Below are positions 1 to 8,675 of a stretch of 64,000 nucleotides of DNA, in pieces. The notes beneath the pieces are model-generated. The model searched no databases. It was not told where the DNA came from and saw only the letters and a program-made list of their open reading frames with translations. The stretch covers positions 248,001-312,000 of the forward strand of contig NZ_FNGF01000004.1 of NCBI RefSeq assembly GCF_900102815.1, written 5' to 3'. The translations under genes were made by a program, and so were the position numbers. The stretch's first letter is position 1. Every line of letters begins with the position of its first letter. The DNA comes from Glycomyces sambucus (lineage in GTDB: Bacteria; Actinomycetota; Actinomycetes; Mycobacteriales; Micromonosporaceae).

Positions 1-1096
1 CGGGGTCGTCGGGGAGGTCGGCCTGGCGGGTGCCGAGGGCGCGCAGGAAGCCGTGCAGCACCGCGAGGGGGTCGGCGGCCCCGGCGGCGTCGCCGCCGCG
101 CAGGTCGGCGTGGAGCTGGCCGTCGGGGAAGTCGGCGGTGCGGCGCCGGGCCCACTCCAGGCCGAGGGAGGTCTTGCCCGCGCCGCCGATGCCGGTGATG
201 GCGACGACCAAGGGGCTCTTGGCGTCGCGTCCGGTCCACCGCGCGTCGATGCGTCCGAGTTCGACGGCGCGGCCCACGAAGCCGGGGACGGGCGCCGGCA
301 GCTGGCGCGGGACCGGCGCCGGGCGCCGCACCGAGGGCTCGCCGGTGCGGGTGTGCGGGTCGAGGTTGCCTTGGAGCACGTCGAGGTGCGTGCGCCGCAC
401 CTGCGGGCCGGGGTCGGCGCCGAGCGTGTCGGCGAGGGCCCGGCGCAGGTGCTCGAACGCCTCCAGCGCCTCGGCCGTGCGGCCGGTGGCGTGGAGGCCG
501 ATCATGAGCTGGCAGACCAGGCGCTCGCGGAACGGGTGGTCGGCGAGCAGGGCCCGCGCCTCGATGGCGGCCTGGTCGAAGCGGCGGAGGTAGAGGAGGA
601 GGTCGAGGCGTTCCTCCACGACCTCCATCCGGGACTCCTCCAGGACGGCCGCGCCGTGCTCGATGAGGCGCCCGGCGATCCCCGCGAAGGCGGGCCCGCG
701 CCACAGCTTCAGCGCCCGGTCGTAGACCGCGAGGGCCTCGACGGGGTCGCCGTCCTCCATGAGCGAGTGGGCGAAGGCGCGGGCGGACTCGAAGCGGTCG
801 ACGTCGATCCCGCCGGGGCCGACCTGGAGCCGGTAGGCGGCGCCGATGGTCTCCAGGGCGCACCCGGGGTCGTCGGCGATGAGGCTGCGGATCTCGGCGA
901 CCCGGTTCTGGATCTGCCGCAGGGCCGTGCGGGGCGGCTCGTCCCAGGCGGCCTCGATGAGGCGGCCGGTGCCGACGGGACGGTTGCGTTCGAGCAGGAG
1001 CACGGCGAGGATGGCGGCGGTCTTGCCGAGGAGCGGGCGCGGCTCCGGCGCTCCGTCGACGGCGATCTGGAGCGGGCCGAGGACCATGAACCGCAT
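1..1096 (-). CDS. SARP/AfsR-type transcriptional regulator, C-terminus cut by window edge
   Basis: Partial gene running off the left edge; 365 codons are visible and the stop lies outside. The N-terminus (start MRFMVLGPLQIAVDG) matches the winged-helix DNA-binding domain of SARP regulators. It is followed by a bacterial transcriptional activation (BTAD) region at about residues 95-240. An NB-ARC domain then opens with the Walker A motif GIGGAGKT near residue 305. Such proteins activate antibiotic or developmental genes in actinomycetes. The ATG at 1096 has a GGAG four bases upstream; an in-frame ATG at 1087 is the alternative. The target genes cannot be told from this window. Confidence 0.88.
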   Translation of the reverse strand, partial: MRFMVLGPLQIAVDGAPEPRPLLGKTAAILAVLLLERNRPVGTGRLIEAAWDEPPRTALRQIQNRVAEIRSLIADDPGCALETIGAAYRLQVGPGGIDVDRFESARAFAHSLMEDGDPVEALAVYDRALKLWRGPAFAGIAGRLIEHGAAVLEESRMEVVEERLDLLLYLRRFDQAAIEARALLADHPFRERLVCQLMIGLHATGRTAEALEAFEHLRRALADTLGADPGPQVRRTHLDVLQGNLDPHTRTGEPSVRRPAPVPRQLPAPVPGFVGRAVELGRIDARWTGRDAKSPLVVAITGIGGAGKTSLGLEWARRRTADFPDGQLHADLRGGDAAGAADPLAVLHGFLRALGTRQADLPDDP

Positions 1097-1183
1097 GGGA
1101 CTCCGGTGGTTGCTGGGGAGGGGGACCCGGAGGGACCAGGGTACCGGACTCCCGTCGCCGTCGGCAGCGGCCCGCTCACCCGA

Positions 1184-1726
1184 TCAGGCGGCGGCCTTCA
1201 CTCTGGAGCCGAGGCGGATGGCCGAGACCAGGAAGAAGATCCCGCCGACCGTGGCGTATCCGGCGAGGGCGCTCAGGGACGCGTTGTCGCCGGAGGACAT
1301 GAGGATGAATCCGGTGCCCGCGAACGTGGAGAGCCCGCCAGAGAGGATCATCGCCCACTGCCCGCCGAGGCGGTAGCGGCGGATCGCGACGACGAGCTGG
1401 ACGACGCCGGCGGCGATCGCCCACGCACCCCAGGTCACGAGCGCGGCCGGGATGCCGGAGGCGACGGCGAAGGCGAGGCCCGCGGCGGTGGCGAGGCTCA
1501 GGGTGAGGTTGACGCCGAGCAGGGCGCGCGGGGCCTCGGGGTCGGAGGTGCGGAAGTCGACCACGGCGGCGGCCGCGTCGAACAGCGGGTAGAGCACGAG
1601 CAGGGCGATGCTGACCGGCCCCAGCGAGGAGGCGGTCAGGGCGAGCGCGGCGGCCCAGACGAGGGCGAAGCCGAAGCGGACGAAGTAGAGCCGGCGGAGG
1701 GCGGCGGGTGCGGCGGCGGTGGTCAC
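1184..1726 (-). CDS. DUF308/HdeD-like integral membrane protein
   Basis: 180 residues with about six hydrophobic segments, including FALVWAAALALTASSL and LTLSLATAAGLAFAVASGIP, and short charged loops. It ends in a small basic tail (SRVKAAA). Length and segment pattern fit the DUF308 (HdeD-like) family of actinobacterial membrane proteins, whose function is largely unknown. It is divergent from the TetR gene at 1880, with an operator-like palindrome at 1796-1821 between them, so it is the obvious candidate target of that repressor. The family call is by eye; the membrane character is certain. Confidence 0.75.
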   Translation of the reverse strand: MTTAAAPAALRRLYFVRFGFALVWAAALALTASSLGPVSIALLVLYPLFDAAAAVVDFRTSDPEAPRALLGVNLTLSLATAAGLAFAVASGIPAALVTWGAWAIAAGVVQLVVAIRRYRLGGQWAMILSGGLSTFAGTGFILMSSGDNASLSALAGYATVGGIFFLVSAIRLGSRVKAAA

Positions 1727-1795
1727 GGTGGCCTTCTTTCGTGGTGGCGTGCGGTGCGCGGTGGGCGTGGGCCGTGGATGCGGCCCGGCCGTGCG

Positions 1796-1821
1796 AGGTA
1801 GAATGACTAGTAACTCTACCT
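1796..1821. promoter_or_regulatory. 26-bp imperfect palindrome, likely TetR operator
   Basis: Arms AGGTAGA (1796-1802) and TCTACCT (1815-1821) are perfect inverted repeats around a central ACTAGT (1806-1811); 22 of 26 positions are symmetric. It sits between the divergent DUF308 (start 1726) and TetR (start 1880) genes, the usual place for an autoregulatory TetR operator. The AT content stands out against the surroundings. Confidence 0.72.
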
Positions 1822-1879
1822 AAGGCGAGCATAGACCACCACCGGACGATCCGCAAGCGCGGTGCGGGAGGGACGTAGC

Positions 1880-2443
1880 ATGGCCACCGTGAACAATCCG
1901 ATGCGCGAACGCCTGCTCGAAGCCGCGGCCGAATTGTTCTACGCCCGCGGCCTGCGGGCAGTGAGCGTCGACAAGGTCATCGAGAAGGCCCGGACCACGA
2001 AGGTCACCTTCTACCGGCACTTCAAGAGCAAGGACGACCTCATCGTCGCCTACCTCGAAGTGCGCGCGACGCTCGAACGCGACGGGGTCGACGCCGCCAT
2101 CGCCCACGGGGGCGGCGACGTGGCCGCCACACTCGGCCTCATCGCCGAGGCCGTCGGCGGGCTCGCCTGCACCCCCGGCTTCCGCGGCTGCCCGTTCATC
2201 AACGCCGCCGCCGAGTACCCCGACGCCGACAGCGCGGTCCGCCGGACCGTGGACGCGCACCGGCACTGGTACCGGACCGCGTTCGAACGGCTCCTCGCCC
2301 CGCTCGGCCTCGCCGACCCCGCGAGCGCCGGCGACGACCTCATGCTCATCCGCGACGGCGCCATGGTCGGCGGCTACCTGGACGAACCCGCCGCCATCGC
2401 CGCCTCGTTCCTCCGCAGCGCCAAGGCCGTCGTCGGCCTCTAG
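1880..2443 (+). CDS. TetR/AcrR family transcriptional regulator
   Basis: 187 residues from the ATG at 1880, chosen because GGGAGGGAC lies just upstream; an in-frame GTG at 1862 would add six residues. The N-terminal helix-turn-helix is typical of TetR: RERLLEAAAELFYARG, then TTKVTFYRHFKSKDDLI. The C-terminal half, with CTPGFRGCPFINAAAEYP, resembles TetR_C domains of the YxaF/LmrA type that bind small ligands. It probably represses itself and the divergent membrane protein through the palindrome at 1796-1821. The ligand is unknown. Confidence 0.9.
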   Translation: MATVNNPMRERLLEAAAELFYARGLRAVSVDKVIEKARTTKVTFYRHFKSKDDLIVAYLEVRATLERDGVDAAIAHGGGDVAATLGLIAEAVGGLACTPGFRGCPFINAAAEYPDADSAVRRTVDAHRHWYRTAFERLLAPLGLADPASAGDDLMLIRDGAMVGGYLDEPAAIAASFLRSAKAVVGL

Positions 2444-2595
2444 GACCGGCCCGCGCACCCTCTCGAAAAAAATCTCCCCGCCGACCCATCCAAACCCCTG
2501 ACCGCTCCGAATGCGTGCTCAAGAATCGGCGAGGAGAGGGCGTGAGCCATGGACGGGACCGCATCGGCACCGCGGGCGAGGGGAGGCCGGCCGGC

Positions 2596-3129
2596 ATGGG
2601 AGACGACGTGATCCTCCTGGACGAGACCGGGAGCGCGATCGGGACCGCACCGAAGGCCGAGGTGCACACCGGCGAGACGCCGCTGCACCTCGCGTTCTCG
2701 TGCCACGTGTCCGGAACGGACGGACGGCTCCTGGTCACCCGCCGCTCGCTCGCCAAGCGGGCGTGGCCGGGCGTGTGGACCAACGCGTTCTGCGGCCACC
2801 CCGCCCCCGGCGAGGACTTCGCGCAGGCCATCGAGCGGCACGCCGCGCGCGAACTGGGCTTCCGGGTGGCGGCCGTCGCACCCGCGATCCCCGATTTCCG
2901 GTACCGGGCCGTGGACGCCGCCGGGATCGTGGAGAACGAGGTCTGCCCCGTCTACACCGCGACCGCGGACGGCGAGGTGCGCCCGAACCCCGACGAGGTC
3001 ATGGACACCGCGTGGGTCGAGCCGCAGGACCTGGCCGCCGCCATCGCCGCGGCGCCGTGGGCGTTCAGCCCGTGGCTGGTCCTCCAGGCCCCGCGCCTGG
3101 ACCTGCTGCGACCGGGCGGTGATCCCTGA
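2596..3129 (+). CDS. idi: Isopentenyl-diphosphate delta-isomerase, type I (Nudix)
   Basis: Interconverts isopentenyl and dimethylallyl diphosphate, feeding the prenyl synthase next to it. The Nudix-fold core shows LAFSCHVSGTDGRLLVTRRS, then WTNAFCGHPAPGE with the conserved catalytic Cys and metal-binding His, and a later ENEVCPVY with the conserved Glu pair. From ATG 2596 it has 177 residues, close to the family length; GAGGGGAGG precedes it. GTG at 2542, also with a good ribosome-binding site, is a possible earlier start. The stop overlaps the crtE ATG by one base (TGATG), so it is first gene of the carotenoid operon. Confidence 0.93.
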   Translation: MGDDVILLDETGSAIGTAPKAEVHTGETPLHLAFSCHVSGTDGRLLVTRRSLAKRAWPGVWTNAFCGHPAPGEDFAQAIERHAARELGFRVAAVAPAIPDFRYRAVDAAGIVENEVCPVYTATADGEVRPNPDEVMDTAWVEPQDLAAAIAAAPWAFSPWLVLQAPRLDLLRPGGDP

Positions 3130-4301
3130 TGGGCCTGCCGCACAACGACTCCGACACCGGCACCGACACCGACAGGGACGCCCGGGTCGGCGCGCACGCC
3201 GGCTCCGAGCCCGGTCCGGGCGCCGGGGCCGCCGCCGGCGCGCGCGCCCGCGCCGTCTTCGACGCCGACCGCGGCGTGGACGACATGGTCGACCGCGCGC
3301 TCCGCCGCCTCGCCGACAAGGGGCGCGACCGCGGGCCCCGGGCCGCCGTCATCGCCGACGCGGCGCGCGACGCCGCGACCGGCGGGAAGCGGTTCCGCCC
3401 GCGCCTGGTCGCCAGCTCGCACCTCGCCTTCGGGGGCGGGGCGCCGAACGACGCGGTGGCCGACGTGGCCGCCGGGTTCGAACTGCTGCACACCGCGTTC
3501 GTGATCCACGACGACGTCATCGACGGCGACGTGGAGCGGCGCGGCAAGCCCAACGTCTCCGGGGTGTTCCGCGCCGGGGCCCGCGCCGCCGGGGCCTCCT
3601 ACGGGCGGGCCGCGCGGTTCGGCGACGCCGCCTCGATCCTCACCGGCGACGTGCTCCTCTACGAGGCCACCCGCCTCATCGCGGGCGCCCGCCTCCCCGC
3701 CGACCCGCACCGCAGGCTCCTCGACCTGCTCGACGACGTCATCCTCGTCTCGGCCGCAGGCGAACTCGCCGACGTCGAGTACGCGACCCTCCCGACCCCG
3801 CCCAGCCCCGAGGCGGTGCTCGCCACCGCCCGCGACAAGACCGCCGTCTACTCCATCAGCGCGCCGCTCCAGGCCGGGGCGCTCATCGCGGGCGCCCCCG
3901 ACGACGCCGTGGCGGCGCTCGGCGCGGCCGGGCGCTCGCTCGGGCTGGCGTTCCAGCTCGCCGACGACCTCATCGGCGCGTTCGGCACCGCCGGGCAGGC
4001 GGGCCGCTCCCCCGGCGCCGACCTGCGCGAAGGCAAGCACACCGCGCTCATCGCCCTCGCCCGCCGCAGCGACGAATGGTCCGAAGTGGAACCCGTGCTC
4101 GCCATGGCGCGCAGCGGGACCGAAGGCGTGCACGCCGCCCAGGCGGCCCTGGACGCCTGCGGGGCCCGCAAGCGCGTCAGCGCCCTGATCGACGAGACCC
4201 TGGCCGCCGCGCGCGACCGGTGGTCCCGCGCCCCCATCCCCGAAGCCGCCCGGCGCATGCTCGGGGACCTCACCGACGTCATCGAGGAGCGCGTCCCGTG
4301 A
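3129..4301 (+). CDS. crtE: Geranylgeranyl diphosphate synthase (polyprenyl synthetase)
   Basis: 390 residues. Trans-prenyltransferase with the first aspartate-rich motif DDVID at residues 128-132 (HDDVIDGDVERRGKP) and the second region ADDLIGAFG near 279. The second motif is DDLIG rather than full DDxxD, a form I recall as common in actinobacterial homologues. GGKRFRPRL is the usual substrate-binding stretch. The first 45 residues are low-complexity Gly/Ala/Asp and may be non-conserved or partly untranslated. Operon position between idi and crtB indicates supply of GGPP for phytoene. It overlaps crtB by GTGA. Confidence 0.93.
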   Translation: MGLPHNDSDTGTDTDRDARVGAHAGSEPGPGAGAAAGARARAVFDADRGVDDMVDRALRRLADKGRDRGPRAAVIADAARDAATGGKRFRPRLVASSHLAFGGGAPNDAVADVAAGFELLHTAFVIHDDVIDGDVERRGKPNVSGVFRAGARAAGASYGRAARFGDAASILTGDVLLYEATRLIAGARLPADPHRRLLDLLDDVILVSAAGELADVEYATLPTPPSPEAVLATARDKTAVYSISAPLQAGALIAGAPDDAVAALGAAGRSLGLAFQLADDLIGAFGTAGQAGRSPGADLREGKHTALIALARRSDEWSEVEPVLAMARSGTEGVHAAQAALDACGARKRVSALIDETLAAARDRWSRAPIPEAARRMLGDLTDVIEERVP

Positions 4302-5161
4302 ACGACGACCAAGGGCTCGCCCTGTACCACCGCACCGCCCGGCGCGCCGCCGCCGAGGTCATCGCCGGGTACTCCACCTCCTTCGGGCTCGCGTGCCGCA
4401 TCCTCGGGCCGCGGGTGCGCGACCACGTGAGGGACGTGTACGCGCTCGTGCGCGTGGCCGACGAGATCGTGGACGGCCCCGCCGCGGAGGCCGGGCTCGA
4501 CGCGGCCGCCACCCGCTACGCCCTCGACGACCTGGAGCGGCACACGCTGCTCGCGATCGACGAGGGCTTCAGCGCCAACCTCGTGGTGCACGCCTTCGCG
4601 CTCACCGCGCGCGAGTGCGGCATCGGGGCCGACCTGGTGCGGCCGTTCTTCGCGTCGATGCGGTCCGATCTGGACGTCACCGACCACGACGAGCGCTCGC
4701 GCACGCAGTACGTGTACGGCTCGGCGGAGGTGGTGGGCCTCATGTGCCTCCAGGTGTTCGTCAACGCCGAGCGGCCGGGCACCGACCCGGCCGACCCGCT
4801 CATCCGCGAGGGCGCGCGGCGCCTCGGTTCGGCGTTCCAGGAGATCAACTTCCTGCGCGACGCCGACCACGACCGCACCAGCCTCGGGCGCGACTACCTC
4901 GGCGTGGGCGACTCCGCCGAGGCGAAGGCGAGCGTGCTCGACCGGATCGACCGCGACCTGCTCGCGGCCAAGGCGTGCATCCCGTTGCTGCCCAAGGACT
5001 GCCGCCGGGCCGTCGCCACCGCGCACGGCCTGTTCGCGGCGCTCTCGCGGCGCCTGCGCGAGGAGGACACCGGCAGCCGCGTGCGGATCTCCAACTGGCG
5101 CAAGGCGGTCATCGCCGCGCGGGCCTCGCTCGTGCCGGTCCAGCGGGGCGGTGCGGCGTGA
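4298..5161 (+). CDS. crtB: Phytoene synthase
   Basis: Condenses two GGPP to phytoene. 287 residues from GTG 4298, which overlaps the crtE stop (GTGA). The squalene/phytoene synthase fold is shown by YSTSFGLACRILGP, the first Asp motif ADEIVD (about 54-59), YVYGSAEVVGLMCLQVF and the second Asp motif in EINFLRDADHDR (about 187-191). The reading frame stays open far upstream through crtE, but the homology starts at MNDDQGLALYHR. The stop overlaps the start of crtI. Confidence 0.95.
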   Translation: MNDDQGLALYHRTARRAAAEVIAGYSTSFGLACRILGPRVRDHVRDVYALVRVADEIVDGPAAEAGLDAAATRYALDDLERHTLLAIDEGFSANLVVHAFALTARECGIGADLVRPFFASMRSDLDVTDHDERSRTQYVYGSAEVVGLMCLQVFVNAERPGTDPADPLIREGARRLGSAFQEINFLRDADHDRTSLGRDYLGVGDSAEAKASVLDRIDRDLLAAKACIPLLPKDCRRAVATAHGLFAALSRRLREEDTGSRVRISNWRKAVIAARASLVPVQRGGAA

Positions 5162-6684
5162 AGGCGATCGTCGTCGGCGGCGGGATCTCGGGGCTCGCGA
5201 CCGCCGGGCTGCTCGCCAGGGAAGGGTACGACGTCACGGTCCTGGAGGCGCGGAGCGCCACCGGGGGCCGGGCCGGGTCGTGGGAGCACGGTGGCTTCCG
5301 GTTCGACACCGGGCCGAGCTGGTACCTGATGCCCGAAGTGTTCGAGCACTGGTTCCGGCTCATGGACACCACGGCCACGAGGGAACTCGAACTCGTGCGG
5401 CTCGCCCCCGCGTTCCGGGCGCACTTCCAGCCGCCCGGGGCCGCGCCGATCGACGTGGTCACCGGCCGCGAGACGGCCACGGCGCTGTTCGAGCGGATCG
5501 AGACCGGCGCGGGCCCGCGCCTGGGGTCCTATCTGGACTCCGCACGGGAGGCGTACGACCTGGCCGTGGGGCGGTTCCTGTACGACACGTACGAGTCGAG
5601 CGCAGGGCTCCGCGACCCCGCGCTGCTGCGGCGCCTGCCGCAGCTCCTGCCGCTGCTGACGCGATCGCTCGCGGCGCATGTGGAGCGGCGCTTCAGCGAC
5701 CGGCGGCTGCGGCAGATCCTCGGCTACCCGGCGGTGTTCCTCGGCAGCTCGCCCTACCGGGCGCCGAGCCTGTACCACCTCATGAGCCACCTCGACCTCG
5801 CCGACGGCGTGCTCTACCCGATGGGCGGCTTCACCAGCGTCATCGCCGCCGTCGAACGGCTCGCCGCCGCGGCGGGCGCCAAGATCGAGACCGGCGCGGC
5901 CGTCGCGCGCATCCTCACCGGCGGCGGGCGGGCCCGCGGCGTGCGGCTCGCGGACGGCACCGAACGGGACGCCGACCTCGTCGTCTCCACCGCCGACCTG
6001 CACCACACCGAGACCGCGCTGCTGGGCGAGGGCGAGCGGACCTACCCCGAGTCGTGGTGGCGGCGTCGCACGCCCAGCCCCGGGGCGCTGCTGCTCATGC
6101 TCGGCGTCGAAGGGGAGCTGCCGCAGCTCGCGCACCACAACCTGCTGTTCGCCCGCGACTGGAAGGCGAACTTCGACGCGATCTTCGGGCGGCGCCCGAA
6201 GATCCCGAACCCCGCCTCGATCTACGTGTGCCGGCCCTCCGCCACCGACCCGACCGCCGCGCCGCCGGGCCACGAGAACCTGTTCGTCCTCGTGCCGGTC
6301 CCCGCCGACCCCGGCATCGGCCGGGGCGGGGACCTGCCCGTGGAGGCCGCCGCCGACCGGGTCGTCGCGCAGATCGCACGCTGGTGCGAGGTGCCCGACC
6401 TGGCCGAGCGGATCACCGTACGCCGCACCGTGGCCCCCGGCGACTTCGCCGCCGACCTCAACGCGTGGCGCGGCAACGCGCTCGGCCTGGAGCACACGCT
6501 GCGCCAGAGCGCGTTCTTCCGGCCCGGGAACGCCTCCCGGAAAGTGAAGGGGCTCATGTACGCCGGGGCCTCGACACTGCCGGGCATCGGACTGCCGATG
6601 TGCCTCATCTCGGCCGAACTCGTGCTCAAGCGCCTGCGCGGCGACCGCTCCCCCGGCCCGCTCCCCGAACCCGGAGCGGACTGA
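5158..6684 (+). CDS. crtI: Phytoene desaturase (CrtI type)
   Basis: FAD-dependent desaturase making lycopene from phytoene. 508 residues, the normal family length. The N-terminal dinucleotide-binding motif VVGGGISGLATAGLLAREGY is followed by E at the end of the second strand (VTVLEA). The C-terminal CrtI signature is GLMYAGASTLPGIGLPMCLI. GTG 5158 overlaps the crtB stop. It lies fourth in an operon with overlapping cistrons, so it is probably translationally coupled. Confidence 0.96.
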   Translation: MKAIVVGGGISGLATAGLLAREGYDVTVLEARSATGGRAGSWEHGGFRFDTGPSWYLMPEVFEHWFRLMDTTATRELELVRLAPAFRAHFQPPGAAPIDVVTGRETATALFERIETGAGPRLGSYLDSAREAYDLAVGRFLYDTYESSAGLRDPALLRRLPQLLPLLTRSLAAHVERRFSDRRLRQILGYPAVFLGSSPYRAPSLYHLMSHLDLADGVLYPMGGFTSVIAAVERLAAAAGAKIETGAAVARILTGGGRARGVRLADGTERDADLVVSTADLHHTETALLGEGERTYPESWWRRRTPSPGALLLMLGVEGELPQLAHHNLLFARDWKANFDAIFGRRPKIPNPASIYVCRPSATDPTAAPPGHENLFVLVPVPADPGIGRGGDLPVEAAADRVVAQIARWCEVPDLAERITVRRTVAPGDFAADLNAWRGNALGLEHTLRQSAFFRPGNASRKVKGLMYAGASTLPGIGLPMCLISAELVLKRLRGDRSPGPLPEPGAD

Positions 6685-6685
6685 C

Positions 6686-7000
6686 GTGCCCGGCCTCTAC
6701 CTCCTCGCGATCCTCCTCAGCGCGGCCGGCGTGGCGGCCCTCGATCGGCGGTTCCGCCTGGCGGCCTTCCGGAACCCGCGCCGCACCTGGATCGCCGTGG
6801 CGGTCGGGACCGCGTTCTTCCTGGTGTGGGACGCGGTCGGGATCGCCACCGGCGTGTTCGTCAAGGGCGGCTCCGACCTGCTGCTGGGCCTCGACCTGGC
6901 CCCGCACCTGCCGGTCGAGGAACCGGTGTTCCTGGCGTTCCTGTGCTACCTCGCGGTGGTCTCGTGGGAAGCGGCGATGTCCTTCACGGAGTCGCGATGA
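6686..7000 (+). CDS. Lycopene cyclase subunit (CrtYc/CrtYe-type)
   Basis: 104 residues, three membrane segments, with the heterodimeric lycopene cyclase hallmark PVEEP at residues 76-80. These small subunits act in pairs to cyclise lycopene or, in C50 pathways, the elongated C50 product. Start GTG 6686 lies one base after the crtI stop. The stop overlaps the next subunit by ATGA. Whether the ring product is beta, gamma or epsilon cannot be decided by eye, so no symbol is given. Confidence 0.9.
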   Translation: MPGLYLLAILLSAAGVAALDRRFRLAAFRNPRRTWIAVAVGTAFFLVWDAVGIATGVFVKGGSDLLLGLDLAPHLPVEEPVFLAFLCYLAVVSWEAAMSFTESR

Positions 7001-7302
7001 CGTACGCGCTCATCTGCCTCCCGTTCCTGGCCGCCACCGCGGTGGTGACCGCCCTGAGCGCCCGCAGGCCGCACTTCAAGCGGCGCATGGCGGCCTCTGC
7101 CGCCGCCGCCGTGGTCCTCCTCGCGCTCACCGCGGTGTTCGACAACGCCATGATCGCCGCGGGCCTGTTCACCTACCCCGAAGCGCACCTCATCGGAGTC
7201 AAGGTCGGCCGCGCGCCGATCGAGGACTTCGCCTACCCGCTGTGCGCCGCGTTCGCGGTGCCGGCCGTCCTCGTCCTCCTACCCGAACGGCGCCGCGCAT
7301 GA
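6997..7302 (+). CDS. Lycopene cyclase subunit (CrtYd/CrtYf-type)
   Basis: 101 residues, second half of the heterodimeric cyclase. It has three hydrophobic segments and the paired motif PIEDFAYPL at residues 74-82, equivalent to the PxE(E/D) motif of the partner. ATG 6997 overlaps the upstream stop (ATGA), and its own stop overlaps the downstream prenyltransferase (ATGA), ensuring coupled translation of both subunits and the elongase. Confidence 0.9.
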   Translation: MTYALICLPFLAATAVVTALSARRPHFKRRMAASAAAAVVLLALTAVFDNAMIAAGLFTYPEAHLIGVKVGRAPIEDFAYPLCAAFAVPAVLVLLPERRRA

Positions 7303-8177
7303 CCGTCCTGACCGCCCGCACCACCGCGACGCAGCTCCTCGTCTCCTCGCGGCCGGTGAGCTGGATCAACACCGCCTACCCGTTCGCGGCCGCGTGGCTC
7401 ATGACGGCCGGGACGGTGGACCTCGCCTTCATCGTGGGCACCCTGTTCTTCCTGGTGCCGTACAACCTCGCGATGTACGGCGTCAACGACGTCTTCGACT
7501 ACGAGTCGGACCTGCGCAGCCCGCGCAAGGGCGGCGCGCACGGGGCCGTGCTCGACCGCGGGCTCCACCGCGCGACCCTCGTGGCCGCGGCGGCGGTGTG
7601 CGTGCCGTTCCTGGGCTACCTGTTCGCGATCGGCTCGCTCGCGGCGAACACGGTCCTCGCGGCCTCGATGCTGTTCGTGGTCTTCTACTCCGCGCCCCCG
7701 CTGCGGCTCAAGGAGATCCCGCTCGCCGACTCGCTCACCTCCAGCATCCACTTCTGGTCCCCCGCGGCCTACGCGATCGTGCTGGCCGACGCGCCGTGGA
7801 CCGCCTCGGTGACGGCCGTGTTCGTCGCGTTCGGGCTCTGGGGGATCGCCTCGCACGCGTTCGGGGCCGTGCAGGACGTGGCCTCGGACCGGGAGGCCGG
7901 GATCGCCTCGATCGCGACCTGGTGGGGCGCGGCGGCCACCGTCCGGTTCGCGATCGCCTGCTACGCCGCGGCCGGGGTCGCGGTGCTGTTCACCGCCTGG
8001 CCGGGACCGCTGGCCGCGCCGCTGGTGCTCATGTACATCGCCTCGGCCTGGCCGTACCGGTCGGTGCCCGACGCGCGGGCCGGGGAGTCGACCGCGGGAT
8101 GGCGGCGGTTCCTGTGGCTCAACCAGGTCGCCGGGTTCGCGGTCACCCTGATCCTCATCGTCGCGGCCCGGGGATGA
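7299..8177 (+). CDS. crtEb: UbiA-family prenyltransferase, likely lycopene elongase/hydratase (CrtEb-like)
   Basis: 292 residues, about eight or nine membrane helices. The two UbiA Asp-rich motifs are NDVFDYESD (63-71) and DVASDREAG (about 193-201). In C50 carotenoid clusters a UbiA protein of this kind adds C5 units to both ends of lycopene (flavuxanthin formation) before the paired cyclase closes the rings. The gene order, directly after the two small cyclase genes with ATGA overlap, supports that role rather than quinone biosynthesis. The function is an inference from family and neighbours. Confidence 0.85.
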   Translation: MTVLTARTTATQLLVSSRPVSWINTAYPFAAAWLMTAGTVDLAFIVGTLFFLVPYNLAMYGVNDVFDYESDLRSPRKGGAHGAVLDRGLHRATLVAAAAVCVPFLGYLFAIGSLAANTVLAASMLFVVFYSAPPLRLKEIPLADSLTSSIHFWSPAAYAIVLADAPWTASVTAVFVAFGLWGIASHAFGAVQDVASDREAGIASIATWWGAAATVRFAIACYAAAGVAVLFTAWPGPLAAPLVLMYIASAWPYRSVPDARAGESTAGWRRFLWLNQVAGFAVTLILIVAARG

Positions 8178-8184
8178 TGGGCGC

Positions 8185-8559
8185 ATGGACCTCACGACGC
8201 TGACCATGTGGGCCGCGGCGGCGCTCGGCGCCGGATTCGCGCTGCTGGGCGTCACGGGCGTGCTCGCGCCGGAGTTCGCCGCCCGCGCCTACGGCGTCCC
8301 CGCCGACACGCCCGGGACCCGCTCGTGGGCCGCGGCGGCGGCCTGGCGGGACGTGGCCGCGGGGGCGGCGGTGCTCGTCGTGGCGTCCACGTCGACTCCG
8401 GCGGTGACGGGCGTGGTGCTGTTCGCGCTGGCGCTCATCCCGTTCGGGGACATGGTGACCGTGGCCCGGCACGGCGTGCGCGACGGCAGCGCGTACCTCC
8501 CGCACCTGGCCGGGTTCGCGGCCACCGCCGCCGTCGGAGCGGTCCTGGTGGCGCTTTGA
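8185..8559 (+). CDS. DUF4267-like small membrane protein
   Basis: 124 residues with four hydrophobic segments (for example AAALGAGFALLGVTGVLAP and VLFALALIPFGDMVTVARHG). The FALLGVTGVLAPEFAARAYGVP start resembles DUF4267 proteins. It begins seven bases after the elongase stop, so it is probably the last gene of the carotenoid operon. A role in carotenoid chemistry is not shown by anything in the sequence; it could be a passenger. Confidence 0.72.
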   Translation: MDLTTLTMWAAAALGAGFALLGVTGVLAPEFAARAYGVPADTPGTRSWAAAAAWRDVAAGAAVLVVASTSTPAVTGVVLFALALIPFGDMVTVARHGVRDGSAYLPHLAGFAATAAVGAVLVAL

Positions 8560-8675
8560 CCGGCGCCGCCGCACCGGGCGGGGCGGGCGGTTCTATAGGC
8601 TGGTGGCTTCCCCGTCTGAGATGGAGCCACCAGTGGACGCACGCACCGAGACCGCGCACCGCGCGCCGGACCGGG

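Noticed and set aside
53-1801. Plus-strand 582-codon frame over the SARP and DUF308 genes
   Set aside because: Low-complexity Gly/Glu/Arg translation, no domain, and it runs antisense to two genes with clear motifs.
3129-4301. Second aspartate motif DDLIG in CrtE as a sign of an inactive enzyme
   Set aside because: Many functional actinobacterial prenyl synthases, as I recall, have the same DDLxG form; the first DDxxD is intact and the operon context is strong.
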